Both the position numbers and the translations under genes were made by a program. A model generated the notes under the pieces. It was not told where the DNA came from, searched no databases, and saw nothing but the letters and a program-made list of their open reading frames with translations. From contig CM043960.1 in NCBI GenBank assembly GCA_014529385.2, positions 76,989,910 to 77,053,909 of the forward strand: a DNA stretch of 64,000 nt, read 5' to 3'. This document shows, one piece after another, positions 54,384-64,000 of this stretch (position 1 is its first letter; every line of letters begins with the position of its first letter). The stretch is from Adiantum capillus-veneris. Taxonomy: Eukaryota; Streptophyta; Polypodiopsida; Polypodiales; Pteridaceae.

Positions 54384-56765
54384 TGATAGCCGTTTTTCGG
54401 CTCTCTGTAATTGCCATAGTGAGTTATCTCACCCTATCAAATCACTCAAACACTGTGGTTACCCTCACCCTTTCACTGTATATAGGTGCGTGTGAGTTAG
54501 GGGACTTTTCCCATATCTCCTTACTGAAATAAAAAACCCTCAATTAGCTAGGCATTGGGCTAGTTGAGCCAAAAAAATAAAAAATATAAAAAATATAAGT
54601 ATATTATGGCCCATGCGTATGTAAATATTTCTTTGTATATAGGGCCTAAATAAAAGATTTTTTCATAATTATTTTGGTATTTATTAAAATATTTCTACCT
54701 AGGTGTGTGTTATTTATGCTCTGTACATTGCCTCACCATTACCACAATTTTTCTTACCATTTTTCATACTCTTTATTCCATATAGAAATATTTTCATGTA
54801 AGCTTCTCTTATATTTGGTGTAACTCCACCCCAACAAAAATCCAAAAAAACTAGTTTTATTTATGTGTATATTTTTTCACTATTGTGATTTTTCCCTTCC
54901 TACATCTATTTTGTTTTTTTTATAGAAAATTAGAACACCAAAAATATTTATCTTTTTATGGTAGCCTCATAATGAGAGAGATTTCTTTTGACCCCTTTAT
55001 ATTTTTTCCACTTATATTATTTATATTTGACATGTACATATTTTTTAGACCCCTCAATATTTGATTTTCTTAGTTGTACTATTCACTTATATCATGATCT
55101 CAACAATATCTTCAATTATAGACCTACCGAATAAGGTCAAGGGTAGGTGGCATGCATACATGTACTATGGAGGGCTCACTCTTGGAGGTATTCAAAAGAA
55201 TCATCCAAAGAAGGACCCCACAAGGACCTTGTGCAGTGGAAGAAAACGGTCGGTTTTGCTGAATTTTTAAAGTTCACTTGCTCTCTGAATTTGAAAAGGT
55301 GATACAAACAAAAGTTGTAGCTCGTGGGCTGAACTTTTGCCTCAAATTTTTTCATATTTTTTTGAGCTACGAGCTGTGAGCTATGATTTTATTAGTGGAC
55401 CCCAGTTTTCCCATGCTATGCAGCCATACTCTCTCTTCCACTTTATCATTTTCCTCTTTCACACACACTTCTCCACTCATCATCCCCACCTCTCTCACCA
55501 CTCCTCTCTGCACCCTACTCACCTTCTCCTCAACCTTGAAGAATAAGAGAAACCATGGTGAACTCATACCTCCCACACACAATTCCATTCCAAAATTGAC
55601 CACCTAGTCTCATTTTTCCTTCTCCAAATTACCCATATCTATCAAAAAAACCACAAAATTCAACCTCTTCTCTTAAAGACAGCATCACGGTGGTTGATTA
55701 CTCAGCTTCAATTACCTTGTCTCTCAAGGAAGGTCAAGAGTGGAGAAAAAATGTACCGTCAAAGCTAGTGGACCGTCAACAAGCGTCAAAATTGGCCCTA
55801 CTCAAGACACTTGGAGCATCAACCTTGTAAGAAATCCACCTTTTCTTACCTCTTAAGAGTTTTTCTTCCTTATTTGTATCCTACATGGATGCTCCCATTG
55901 TAAATATCCAATTCCATTTGTAAATTAATACTAACTCTACTAACACTAACCCACTATGAAAAGTCCTATCACTTCCATTTCTCTCCTCTCTCTTTCCCCA
56001 CCAACTTCTTGATAATTCCAAGCAAAAGAAATTAGATAAATTGCTGAAAATCTAACCCAACCATGGTTAGAGGAGTAACCCTAGCCTTCAAAACTGCTAT
56101 AAAAGGAGGGTGTAGCTAGCACAAAAAGGGGGGAGCCATAAGCAAGAGCACTATGTTATAGCTTGAGAAGCCAAGCTCAACCTCTCTAGAAGGAGCTCTT
56201 GAGTGGAAGCTCATTGTCTTATGCATGTGCATGTGTTGTAATAGGGGATTAGCAAGGGAACTCTATGCCATTGTAAGAGAGAGAGTGATCATTCAATTGA
56301 GAGTAGGAAATCTATCATTTCTCCTACTAGTGTAAGCCCAACATTTGCTGAATCAAGGAGGGTGGATTTGGACTAAGCTTGGATACTTTGTCTCCCTTCC
56401 AACGTGAAGTAATGGACAACAATGATGCGTAAGTGTCTTGGTGTTTTTTGTTAAGTTCTTGATAGCTTGTCTCTGGTGTTGTCATCAATCTAGCCATAAA
56501 TCCCACATACTGTAAGAGGGCGACAGGGTGGAGAGGACTCCCCTGGCCTTAAGACAGTGATTGGGGGGCTTTTCTTGTGATGTGTTGTGGTGAAATTTAC
56601 GCAAGCTATGTTGAACAAATACTAATCTCACTTTGATTTGTCATGACAGATTTGTAAGAAGGTATTAATGCAACAAGCACCCCCTCCCCCTTTCTCTCTC
56701 TTTCTTACATATATATATTTATGTTTGCTTGATCATTAACGATACACTTCAAAGCAGCCCGAGCA

Positions 56766-56811
<46 letters not shown>

Positions 56812-57069
56812 TTTTAGTGTGTGAGAGTGTTCCATTGGTGTTAGGGTTAGTGTAAATTCCTTGCTTGTTTGTGGGTTGCTCTAACGATTCTCCTCTTTTG
56901 CGTCCTAGTTCGCTCTTAAACTAGGTGGTGCCCCTTGTGTAGTTGGGATTTGGCTGGGGGTTTGTTGTTTGGTTTGTGTTGTGTTGTGCCCCAGCCCCAT
57001 TGAGCAGCACGGGAGCCTTGAAGGGTGTCTAGAGGTTGCTCTTCTTGTTGCCCGCCCCGGACCGCCTCA
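54384..57069 (+). repeat. Element D 5' LTR (2,686 bp)
   Basis: It begins TGATAGCCGTTTTTCGG and ends CCGCCTCA. A TATA box (GCTATAAAAGGAGG) is at about 56096-56109, so R-U5 is about 0.9 kb. A (CT)n microsatellite lies at 56770-56808 in the transcribed part. Homopolymer-rich AT sequence fills 54540-55050. The open frames inside show no conserved protein. Confidence 0.92.
56096..56109 (+). promoter_or_regulatory. TATA box of element D 5' LTR
   Basis: GCTATAAAAGGAGG has the plant TATA consensus. It stands about 960 bp before the LTR end, in nearly the same relative place as the TATA box of element B. Confidence 0.6.
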
Positions 57070-57072
57070 AAT

Positions 57073-57091
57073 TGGTGCCCCCACTGAGGAC
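57073..57091 (+). other. Primer-binding site of element D
   Basis: TGGTGCCCCCACTGAGGAC lies 3 bases after the LTR. It is identical to the site of element B although the LTRs are unrelated. Confidence 0.75.
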
Positions 57092-57145
57092 AGGCTTGTG
57101 TATGTTTTGTGAAGGCTCAACCTTTAGCATAATCAAGTAGCTTGC

Positions 57146-57358
57146 ATGAATCACGAGAATTTGTATGATCCCTTCATTCCCATTGCAAGGCAAAAGGTAC
57201 ACATAATTGTTAGTACTAAGTTGCAATTTCAGCGAGTAATTCGTAGAATTTTAGGTCCTCTTAGGTTGGTAGAGATAAACGCATCAGTAAATCCTTTTAT
57301 TTTGCCTCTCATTAGGTACGACCTTAGTTTGGACGTCTATATTTTTGTTTTGTTTTAA
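57146..57358 (+). CDS. Leader small ORF, type M, of element D
   Basis: A complete 70-codon ORF with MNHENLYDPFIPIARQ at the start, FQRVIRRILGPLRLVEINAS in the middle, and VNPFILPLIRY then DVYIFVLF at the end. It matches the ORF at 2703-2915 of element B in length and throughout the sequence. It has a hydrophobic C-terminal third and basic patches, with no recognised family. It lies 55 bases after the primer site and is followed 21 bases later by the type P ORF. Confidence 0.6.
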   Translation: MNHENLYDPFIPIARQKVHIIVSTKLQFQRVIRRILGPLRLVEINASVNPFILPLIRYDLSLDVYIFVLF

Positions 57359-57379
57359 GAATTAGGTCATGCATAGACC

Positions 57380-57589
57380 ATGGATAATGGCCCAGGAATA
57401 CCCTTTCATTTCACTCCACACATTAGAGTAAACATTGCAATTAGTAGAAAAATCCATTTTCAACAACGTATGGTATTCATGTTTGGTGCCCAAAGAGTAG
57501 GAGAAATTCTCGCGTCACCAAACCTTGTCATTCTACCTCTTATTGATTATCACAGGTCATTTGATGTGAATATTTTTATTTTGTTGTAG
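57380..57589 (+). CDS. Leader small ORF, type P, of element D
   Basis: A complete 69-codon ORF: MDNGPGIPFHFTPHIRVNIA, HFQQRMVFMFGAQRVGEILA, then SPNLVILPLIDY and SFDVNIFILL. It is the counterpart of 2404-2619 in element B and a paralogue of the type M ORF just before it. The block QQRMVFMFGA is nearly unchanged between B and D, which argues for a real protein product. Confidence 0.6.
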   Translation: MDNGPGIPFHFTPHIRVNIAISRKIHFQQRMVFMFGAQRVGEILASPNLVILPLIDYHRSFDVNIFILL

Positions 57590-57673
57590 AATAGATTGCA
57601 ATTTAGAAAATATTATTGTGTAAATCTTTTAAAGAAAGAAAAAACAAAAACGCGGCACTTTGAAATCAATTCA

Positions 57674-58445
57674 ATGGAGAGCCAACGCCAAATGTCTGGA
57701 TATCCTCTTTTCTTTGGAGAGCCTGGAGAGGATGCAGAATTATTTTTAGCGAATTTCAAGATGTCTTGTCGTATCAAGAGGATAGTAACTGATCAAGAAC
57801 GTGTAGAAATGTTTGAGGTGGTCCTTAGGAAAGATTCTAGCACTTGGTTTGACTCTTTGCCTGAGGAAGTTAAAGGGAATTACACGTAAGTTTTGAATCG
57901 TTTCAAGAAATACTTCTTTGATCCCCAAAACACTCAGAAATTATGGCAAGACATTGTTTCTCATAAGCAAAAAGACTTGTACAAGCAAGAGTTTCTACGT
58001 CTTTGGGCTCTATGGATACGAAATGTTGCTAACCTTGGTGATGGTGCATAATTTTTAAAGAAGGAGAGGTTCATAGCCGGACTCTTTCCTGACCTTAAGG
58101 TAAAAGTTGAGGCGGGTGCACCTGCTACTTTTGATGCAACTGAAACTAGGGCTGCTGAGAAGTATAGGAAACTCAAGTGCTTAAGGGGAGAGGTTCCAAT
58201 AGAAGGTCTTAGACCCAAAGGTAAGTCACAAGCATCAACATCTAGGGAGCTTCCTGAGGTAACAGATGAAGTGATTGAGAAGTTAAATGAATCTTTAAGC
58301 AGCCTGTCAATTCACCTTGCACAAGCTGTAGGTCCAAAGGGACAAGCAAAGAAGTCAGAAGAGAGAGAGCCACGAACTAAGAGAGTCTTGCAATGTTGGA
58401 ATTGCGGAGAGTCTGGACATGGGATGTATAATTGTCCTTGGCCCC
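57674..58445 (+). CDS. Element D gag with zinc knuckle (fossil)
   Basis: It starts MESQRQMSGYPLFFGEPGED, followed by the gag core (FLANFKMSCRIKRIVTDQER, VVLRKDSSTWFDSLPEEVKG) and a later capsid-like part (about 58070-58200, FLKKERFIAGLFPDLKVKVE). The knuckle CWNCGESGHGMYNC lies at about 58393-58437, nearly identical to that of element B. The region is broken. Confidence 0.8.
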
Positions 58446-60600
58446 GTGGAGAGCCAGGGAGACCTAACTTGAATTACTCAGTGATGAATGCAGGAGAAGG
58501 AGCTGGTCAACAACCAAGGCTTATACAAAGGCCAAATGGACCAAGACCACCTCCACAAGGGGTAGAAGGAGTTCCAACTTTGCCAGATCCAAATGTGCAT
58601 GTGGTAGAGGTGACAAATTCAAATGAGGTTGACATGGAAGCCAATGGCATTAAGCGTGGCCGAGGGAAAGGTAAAGAGAAAGAAGGAGTCACATCACAGA
58701 GTGACCATGGACAAGGCAAAAAGGCAAAGGAGACCAAGGAAACCAAGAGGACTCGACGTCGTATCAACCTCCAAGACTTCCCTCTTGGACATGGTATGGC
58801 TCCGTACAACTTGTTGGAAGACATGAGAGGTAAGGGTCCTGATAACTCATGGCCTCAATTTCTTGCATTATGTCCACAAGTAAGGAGGGATTTAACAAGG
58901 GCAGTTAGCACTAGGAGAAAGGTAAAAGAGAGTGTGCCTGTTGTAAAAATTGCACAAGCTGAAATGAATGAGGACATTACACCGGTGCTAGACTGTTACA
59001 TCAAAGGAAGATTGGTTAGGAAAGGTCTAGTGGATGGGGGTGCACAAATTTGCATCATGACAGAGGGACTCATGCAAAGACTAGGCATGCACATCCATGA
59101 GACACCTGAAATCAAAGTCAAGATGGCAAACAATAGCAAGGCTAGGTGTGTAGGCATTTGTAAAAATGTCTTTGTAGAGGCCTTTGGCATTAAGAAAGCG
59201 GTGGATTTTTATGTTATGCCTACCAAGGGAAGTGGTTATCCATTTATCCTAGGAAGACCATGGCTAATGAAAATGCGAGCTTTGCAGGATTGGGAGAGTG
59301 GGAAATTAATTTGCAGGAATGATCATAAGAAGGTTGTCTTTGACATGAAGGAGCAACGCCAAGAGGAGCTCCATGAAGAATCATCTCAAAGTGAGACGGA
59401 AGAAGGTTGGACCGATAGCACTTCAGAAGAAGAAAGTAGCGGCAGCATTACTGAAGAGGAGTCTTCCATCGAAGTCATGGGGGTAAGGTTTAAGCCAAGC
59501 AACCAAGAGACCTCTTGTCAAGGCTTGGAGGAGGTAGGTCCTCAAGAGAACGAAGGTGTTCAAGATGAAGGGATGCTGGGAGGTATGCTATCAACAACAC
59601 TTACAAAGGATGAAAGAGAGGAGTTCAAATGTGTGCTAAGGAAATTTCCTAGGCTTTTTGCTAAAGACTACACCGATGTGCGTGGAGTAGATGTTGTTCA
59701 ACACAAAATTGAGTTGAAGCCAGAGGCCACACCTAAGGCTCAGAAGCTACGAAGGCTAGGAGTCATCAAGGAGCAGGCTTTACTCAAGGAGGTAAGAAAG
59801 CTTCTAGCAGCAGGTTTCATTTATCCAGTGGAGAATTCAGAGTGGTTCTCTCCCGTTGTTGTCACTCCTAAGAAAAACGGAAAGTGGAGGGTGTGTGTGG
59901 ATAACCGTCCACTCAATGAGGCAACAAAAAGAGATCACTTTCCCCTCCCATTTCAGGATGAGATACTAAATGAGGTAGCTGGTCATGATAAGTACACTGT
60001 GTGTGATGGCTACTCAGGCTACTTTCAAATAGGTATCGCATTGGAAGATCAATTGAAAACAACCTTTATCACTCCTTGGGGTTATTATGCTTTTAGAGTC
60101 ATGCCATTTGGTCTGACAAATGCTCCTGCAACATTCCAACGTTTCATGAACATGGTGTTTTAAGCATTCTTTGGAAAGTCAATTAGGGTGTTCATTGATG
60201 ATTTTTGCATTTATAGCTCAAAATCATTGCATCTACAAAGGGTAGAAGAAGGTTTAAAGAAGCTCTACGACATGGGAGGTCAACTCAACCCCGACAAGTG
60301 CCACATAGGTGAGGATGAAGTGATCTTGCTCGGTCACAAGGTTTCCTATAAAGGCATTGAGGTGGATCCTTCAAAGGCAAAGGCTCTTATTGAGCTGCCA
60401 TCACCGAAGAGTCTTAAGGAGGTCATCTCTTTCATTCAGAAGGTGAAGTATATGTCACGCTTCATTCACTTAGCCTCGGAGTTGCTTCATCCTTTGCAAA
60501 AGTTGACACAACAAGTAGAATTTGCATGGTCTGATGAGCTTGAAGAGTATTTTTGTAACATTAAAGTCATTTTGTCAGAGCTACCAACACTCATGCCTCC
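58446..60600 (+). CDS. Element D protease and reverse transcriptase (fossil)
   Basis: A Gly/Pro-rich then Lys-rich linker leads to the retropepsin (VDGGAQICIM near 59033, ILGRPWL near 59247), an acidic Ser/Glu hinge (about 59360-59480), and RT with [42 protein letters not shown] and the catalytic FIDDFCIYS at about 60194-60220. The active site DGG is shared with B. Confidence 0.87.
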
Positions 60601-61500
60601 TTGTTGGGAGTACACATTCTTTGTTAGCTCTAGTGTTGGAAGGGAAACAATTGGTGCTGTGTTGCTACAACAAGATCCCCACAGTACAAGGATGCGACCC
60701 ATCTACTTTGCTAGTAGGGTCATGAATTGCTTTGGAGAGAGACTACACAGAAGCAGAACTCATGATGCTTTCTCTCATGTTTGCGGTGAGAAAGTTTAGA
60801 TCCTACCTGCTACCAAAACCTTTTGTAATTCTCACTGCAGAAAATTTGTTTCCTTGGGTGTCATCTCAAATGAATCTTAGTACTAGGATCTCAAAGTGGA
60901 TTATGGAGTTGCAAGAGTTCAATACTCTTTCAAGGTAGAAGATAGTGTGCGTGCACAATTGGCAGGGATTCTCACTTATAGGGTACATGAGAAGGAAATT
61001 AAGGTGCCTCAAGTAAAGACCCTACCATTGCCACCACCAAAAAGTATTCCAATGCTTTTACCTTGTTCTTTGATGGAGCTTTTCGACGAGCCACAGGGAA
61101 AGCAGGGGGAGGGCTAGTGTTGCTCAACCCAAGTGGAGAGGTGGTCATGAAAGAGAAGGTCAATCTACCAGGTTCAACTAGCAACAATGAAGCAGAATAC
61201 GACACACTACTTCATGGTTTGAAGATGTGCATTGGCCAAGGGATAAAACGTCTCATGGTAAAGGGAGATGCACTTCTCATTGTTAAACAGATTTTAGGCA
61301 TTTGGGCATGCAAGAATGAAAGCTTAAGGACAAAAGTTCATGCCATTCGTAGGATGTTTAATCAGTTTGAAGAAGTGCAACTATATCATATTCCGAGGAA
61401 ACAAAATGAAGATGCCGATTTACTTGCACAACAAGCAGTTACATGTGTTGAGAGAGAAGTGCAGGTCATCATGGTGGTAGCAGCTGTCAAGCAACCGAGA
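60600..61500 (+). CDS. Element D RNase H and archaeal-like RNase H (fossil)
   Basis: The first domain (about 60600-60990) has SSSVGRETIGAVLLQQDP, MRPIYFASRVM and FAVRKFRSYLLPKPFVILTA. The second (about 61063-61450) has FFDGAFRRATGKAGGGLVLL, NNEAEYDTLLHGLKMCIGQG, VKGDALLIVKQILGIW and KQNEDADLLAQQA. The second domain marks the Tat lineage. The region is broken. Confidence 0.82.
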
Positions 61501-62780
61501 TACCAGGGATTGGAGTCATTGACTCCCATTATTGGCTACATTTTGGAGGGTGAGTTTCCACCAGACTTCACAAAAGCTCAGAAGAGGAGACTCATGAAGA
61601 AGGCAAGCATGTATCTCTTCCTAGAAGGCTCCCTCTATCAAAGAGGGAAGGATAAAGTGTGCAGAAGAGTACCAACTATCGCGGAAATTCCAGCCATTCT
61701 AAAAGGTTTGCATGAAGAGGCATGTGGTGGTCATTTTTCCCAAGAATTAAGTGTGAAGAAGATTTTGCTTGCGGGGTATGTTTGGCCAAGTCTGCATGTG
61801 GATGTCCAACATTGGTGTAAAAGTTGTCACAATTGTCAGGTAAATGGGAATAGAAGATTGATTTATGGTCCAAGGCAAATTGTGCTTGCAAATTGACCCT
61901 TTGAAAAGTGGGGCATTGATGCTATGGGTCCTCTGCCTAGGACAAAAAATGGTAAACTCTACATTCTAGTGGCTGTAGACTATATGACTAGGTGGGTGGA
62001 AGCACAAAGTGTGGCAAAGGTAAGTGAGAGGACAGTGAGCAAATTCGTCTACACTCACATTTGTTGTAGATTTGGCACACCTTTGGAGATTGTTTCTGAT
62101 AATGGTCCAGGGTTTAGAAAGGGATTGCTCACAGAAGTCTGTGAAGAACTTCGCATTCTACATCATCACAGTACACCCTACTATCACCAATCAAATGGTT
62201 TGGTAGAAAAAGCTAATGGTGTCATTGCAAGCATCATTAGAAAGATGGTGAAAAACAAGACAAAGTTGTGGGATGACTTCTTGGATGGTGCCTTGTGGGC
62301 GTATCGAACCACATATAGGGAAGCCACGGAGCTCACACCATTTCACTTGGTCTATGGTCAAGAGGCTTTACAGCCAATTGAACTAAACATTCCAACAATG
62401 CGACTTCATGGAAAATCAGCACAAGATGATCAAGAAGCATGGATGGATCGACTTCTTACCTTAGCTGAGCTTGAGTGGAAAAGAGAAGCAGCATACGAGT
62501 GCTATAAGAGGAAAGCCACACAGACAAAGGAGAAGCTTGACAAGAAACTGAAGGACAAAGGCATCAATGAAGGAGATCTTGTGCTAAGGTATGACAATCG
62601 ACTCGATAATCGTTTTGATGCCAAATTTGAAACAAGATGGTAGGGGCCATACATAGTCAACAAGGCTTTCAATTCAAGTTACTGTCAACTTATGGACTTG
62701 AATGGGAAAGAGCACTCCAGGAAGGTAACAGCTATCGCTTGAAGCCTTACTTGAGTCGCCTTCTACCAAAGGATCTACCA
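61500..62780 (+). CDS. Element D integrase (fossil)
   Basis: Zinc module HEEACGGHFSQELSVKKILL to CKSCHNCQVNGNRR at about 61709-61855. Catalytic core DAMGPLPRTKNGKLYILVAV, VDYMTRWVEAQ, FGTPLEIVSDNGPGFRKGLL and HSTPYYHQSNGLVEKANG at about 61917-62220. C-terminal tail with LVLRYDNRLDNRFDAKFETR and a poorly preserved end to about 62780. No chromodomain. Confidence 0.85.
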
Positions 62781-62937
62781 GAGCAAAAGGCAACTATCCC
62801 ATGTAAGTATTGTTCCATGAAGCATGAGTGTAACACAAACCAAAATTCCAAGGGCCAAACAATGAAGATCTTGTCAAGGACTCTGAAGCACTCTTTGGAA
62901 AAGATTTTTATGATGGTACATGAATATACCATCATCC

Positions 62938-62950
62938 GGGGGAGGGCTAA
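62938..62950 (+). other. Polypurine tract of element D
   Basis: GGGGGAGGGCTAA stands directly before the 3' LTR start TGATAGCCG, the same core as in element B. Confidence 0.8.
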
Positions 62951-64000
62951 TGATAGCCGTTTTTCGGCTCTCTGTAATTGCCATAGTGAGTTATCTCACC
63001 CTATCAAATCACTCAAACACTGTGGTTACCCTCACCCTTTCACTGTATATAGGCGTGTGAGTTAGGGGACTTTTCCCATATCTCCTTACTGAAATAAAAA
63101 ACCCTCAATTAGCTAGCATTGGGCTAGTTGAGCCAAAAAATAAAAAAAATAAAAAATATAAGTATATTATGGCCCATGCGTATGTAAATATTTCTTTGTA
63201 TATAGGGCCTAAATAAAAGATTTTTTCATAATTATTTTGGTATTTATTAAAATATTTCTACCTAGGTGTGTGTTATTTATGCTTTGTACATTGCCTTACC
63301 ATTACCACAATTTTTCTTACCATTTTTCATACTCTTTATTCCATATAGAAATATTTTCATGTAAGCTTCTCTTATATTTGGTGTAACTCCACCCCAACAA
63401 AAATCCAAAAAAACTAGTTTTATTTATGTGTATATTTTTTCACTATTGTGATTTTTCCCTTTTGACCCCTTTATATTTTTTCCACTTATATTATTTATAT
63501 TTGACATGTACATATTTTTTAGACCCCTCAATATTTGATTTTCTTAGTTGTACTATTCACTTATATCATGATCTCAACAATATCTTCAATTATAGACCTA
63601 CCAAATAAGGTCAAGGGTAGGTGGCATGCATACATCCACTATGGAGGGCTCACTCTTGGAGGTATTCAAAAGAATCATCCAAAGAAGGACCCCACAAGGA
63701 CCTTGTGCAGTGGAAGAAAACGGTCGGTTTTGCTGAATTTTTAAAGTTCACTTGCTCTCCGAATTTGAAAAGGTGATACAAACAAAAGTTGTAGCTCGTG
63801 GACTGAACTTTTGCCTCAAATTTTTTCATATTTTTTTGAGCTACGAGCTGTGAGCTATGATTTTATTAGTGGACCCCAGTCTTCCCATGCTATGCAGCCA
63901 CACTCTCTCTTCCACTTTATCATTTTCCTCTTTCACACACACTTCTCCACTCATCATCCCCACCTCTCTCACCACTCCTCTCTGCACCCTACTCACCTTC
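62951..64000 (+). repeat. Element D 3' LTR, partial
   Basis: The first 1,050 bp match the 5' LTR from 54384 onward, with about ten substitutions, a few one- or two-base length changes and one segment of about 100 bp present only in the 5' copy (about 54890-54990). The rest, and the second copy of the target duplication (expected GGTAG), lie beyond the window. Confidence 0.92.

Larger units (their letters stand above)
54384..64000 (+). mobile_element. Element D: Tat-type Ty3/gypsy element, runs off the right edge (fossil)
   Basis: The 5' LTR is 54384-57069 and the 3' LTR starts at 62951. Primer site, two small leader ORFs, gag, protease, RT, RNase H, archaeal-like RNase H and integrase lie between, in the same order as element B and clearly related to it at protein level. 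The LTRs share no obvious sequence with those of B. Over the roughly 1 kb of 3' LTR visible, about 1 percent substitutions plus one length difference of about 100 bp are seen, so D is young. The coding part has several breaks. Confidence 0.93.

Noticed and set aside
54384-57069. Element D as a second copy of element B
   Set aside because: Internal proteins are clearly related and the primer site is identical, but the LTR sequences and lengths differ and the leader ORF order is reversed. They are separate families of one lineage.

Overview
This looks like repeat-packed nuclear DNA of a land plant with a large genome. The evidence is six Ty3/gypsy LTR elements with plant-type primer sites and dual-RNase H (Tat-type) polymerases, a plant-style L1/LINE with a DUF4283-like ORF1, and short GT-AG introns in the little host DNA left. 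Which plant cannot be read from the sequence; a non-flowering lineage such as a fern is only a guess. About 54 kb of 64 kb is retroelement, nested several levels deep. No tRNA, rRNA or CRISPR was seen.

Left block (1-13083, + strand): a chromovirus-like element A enters from the left edge and is split in its RNase H region by a younger Tat-type element B (299-10532, 2.05-kb LTRs, target duplication ATGC). A resumes with integrase and a chromodomain-like tail and ends in its 3' LTR (11974-13083).

Middle block: a strip of host DNA (13084-13789) carries part of a minus-strand host gene. It is cut by element C (13790-21347, minus strand, same LTR family as A, TSD GAAGC). C lacks most of its pol and carries an internally deleted LINE (15402-18815, TSD about 14 bp, poly-A). 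Host DNA continues from 21353 to about 29816. It holds the 5' part of a multi-exon minus-strand gene (ATG at 25518, introns recognisable, frames disturbed), microsatellites, four local duplications, and a plus-strand acidic ORF cluster of unknown kind.

Right block (29817-64000): element F (minus strand, chromovirus-like, about 267-bp LTR) received element E at the outer edge of its 3' LTR and element D in its leader. D (54384 to beyond the right edge, plus strand) is a second Tat-type element related to B. E (29822-48912, minus strand, TSD CCTGG) is about 19.1 kb and is the most unusual item here. Besides gag, protease, RT, RNase H and integrase, it has a duplicated integrase zinc-binding module, a second aspartic-protease-like domain plus a tryptophan-repeat tail after integrase, three extra ORFs downstream of pol, and nine copies of a 24-bp palindrome in its two non-coding blocks. 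B and D share another oddity: two mutually related small ORFs of about 70 codons between primer site and gag, in opposite order in the two elements.

All LTR elements are treated as fossils. Each of the six carries breaks in its coding parts, although the LTRs of B, D and E are still very similar to each other, so these three are fairly recent. All boundaries were read by eye.
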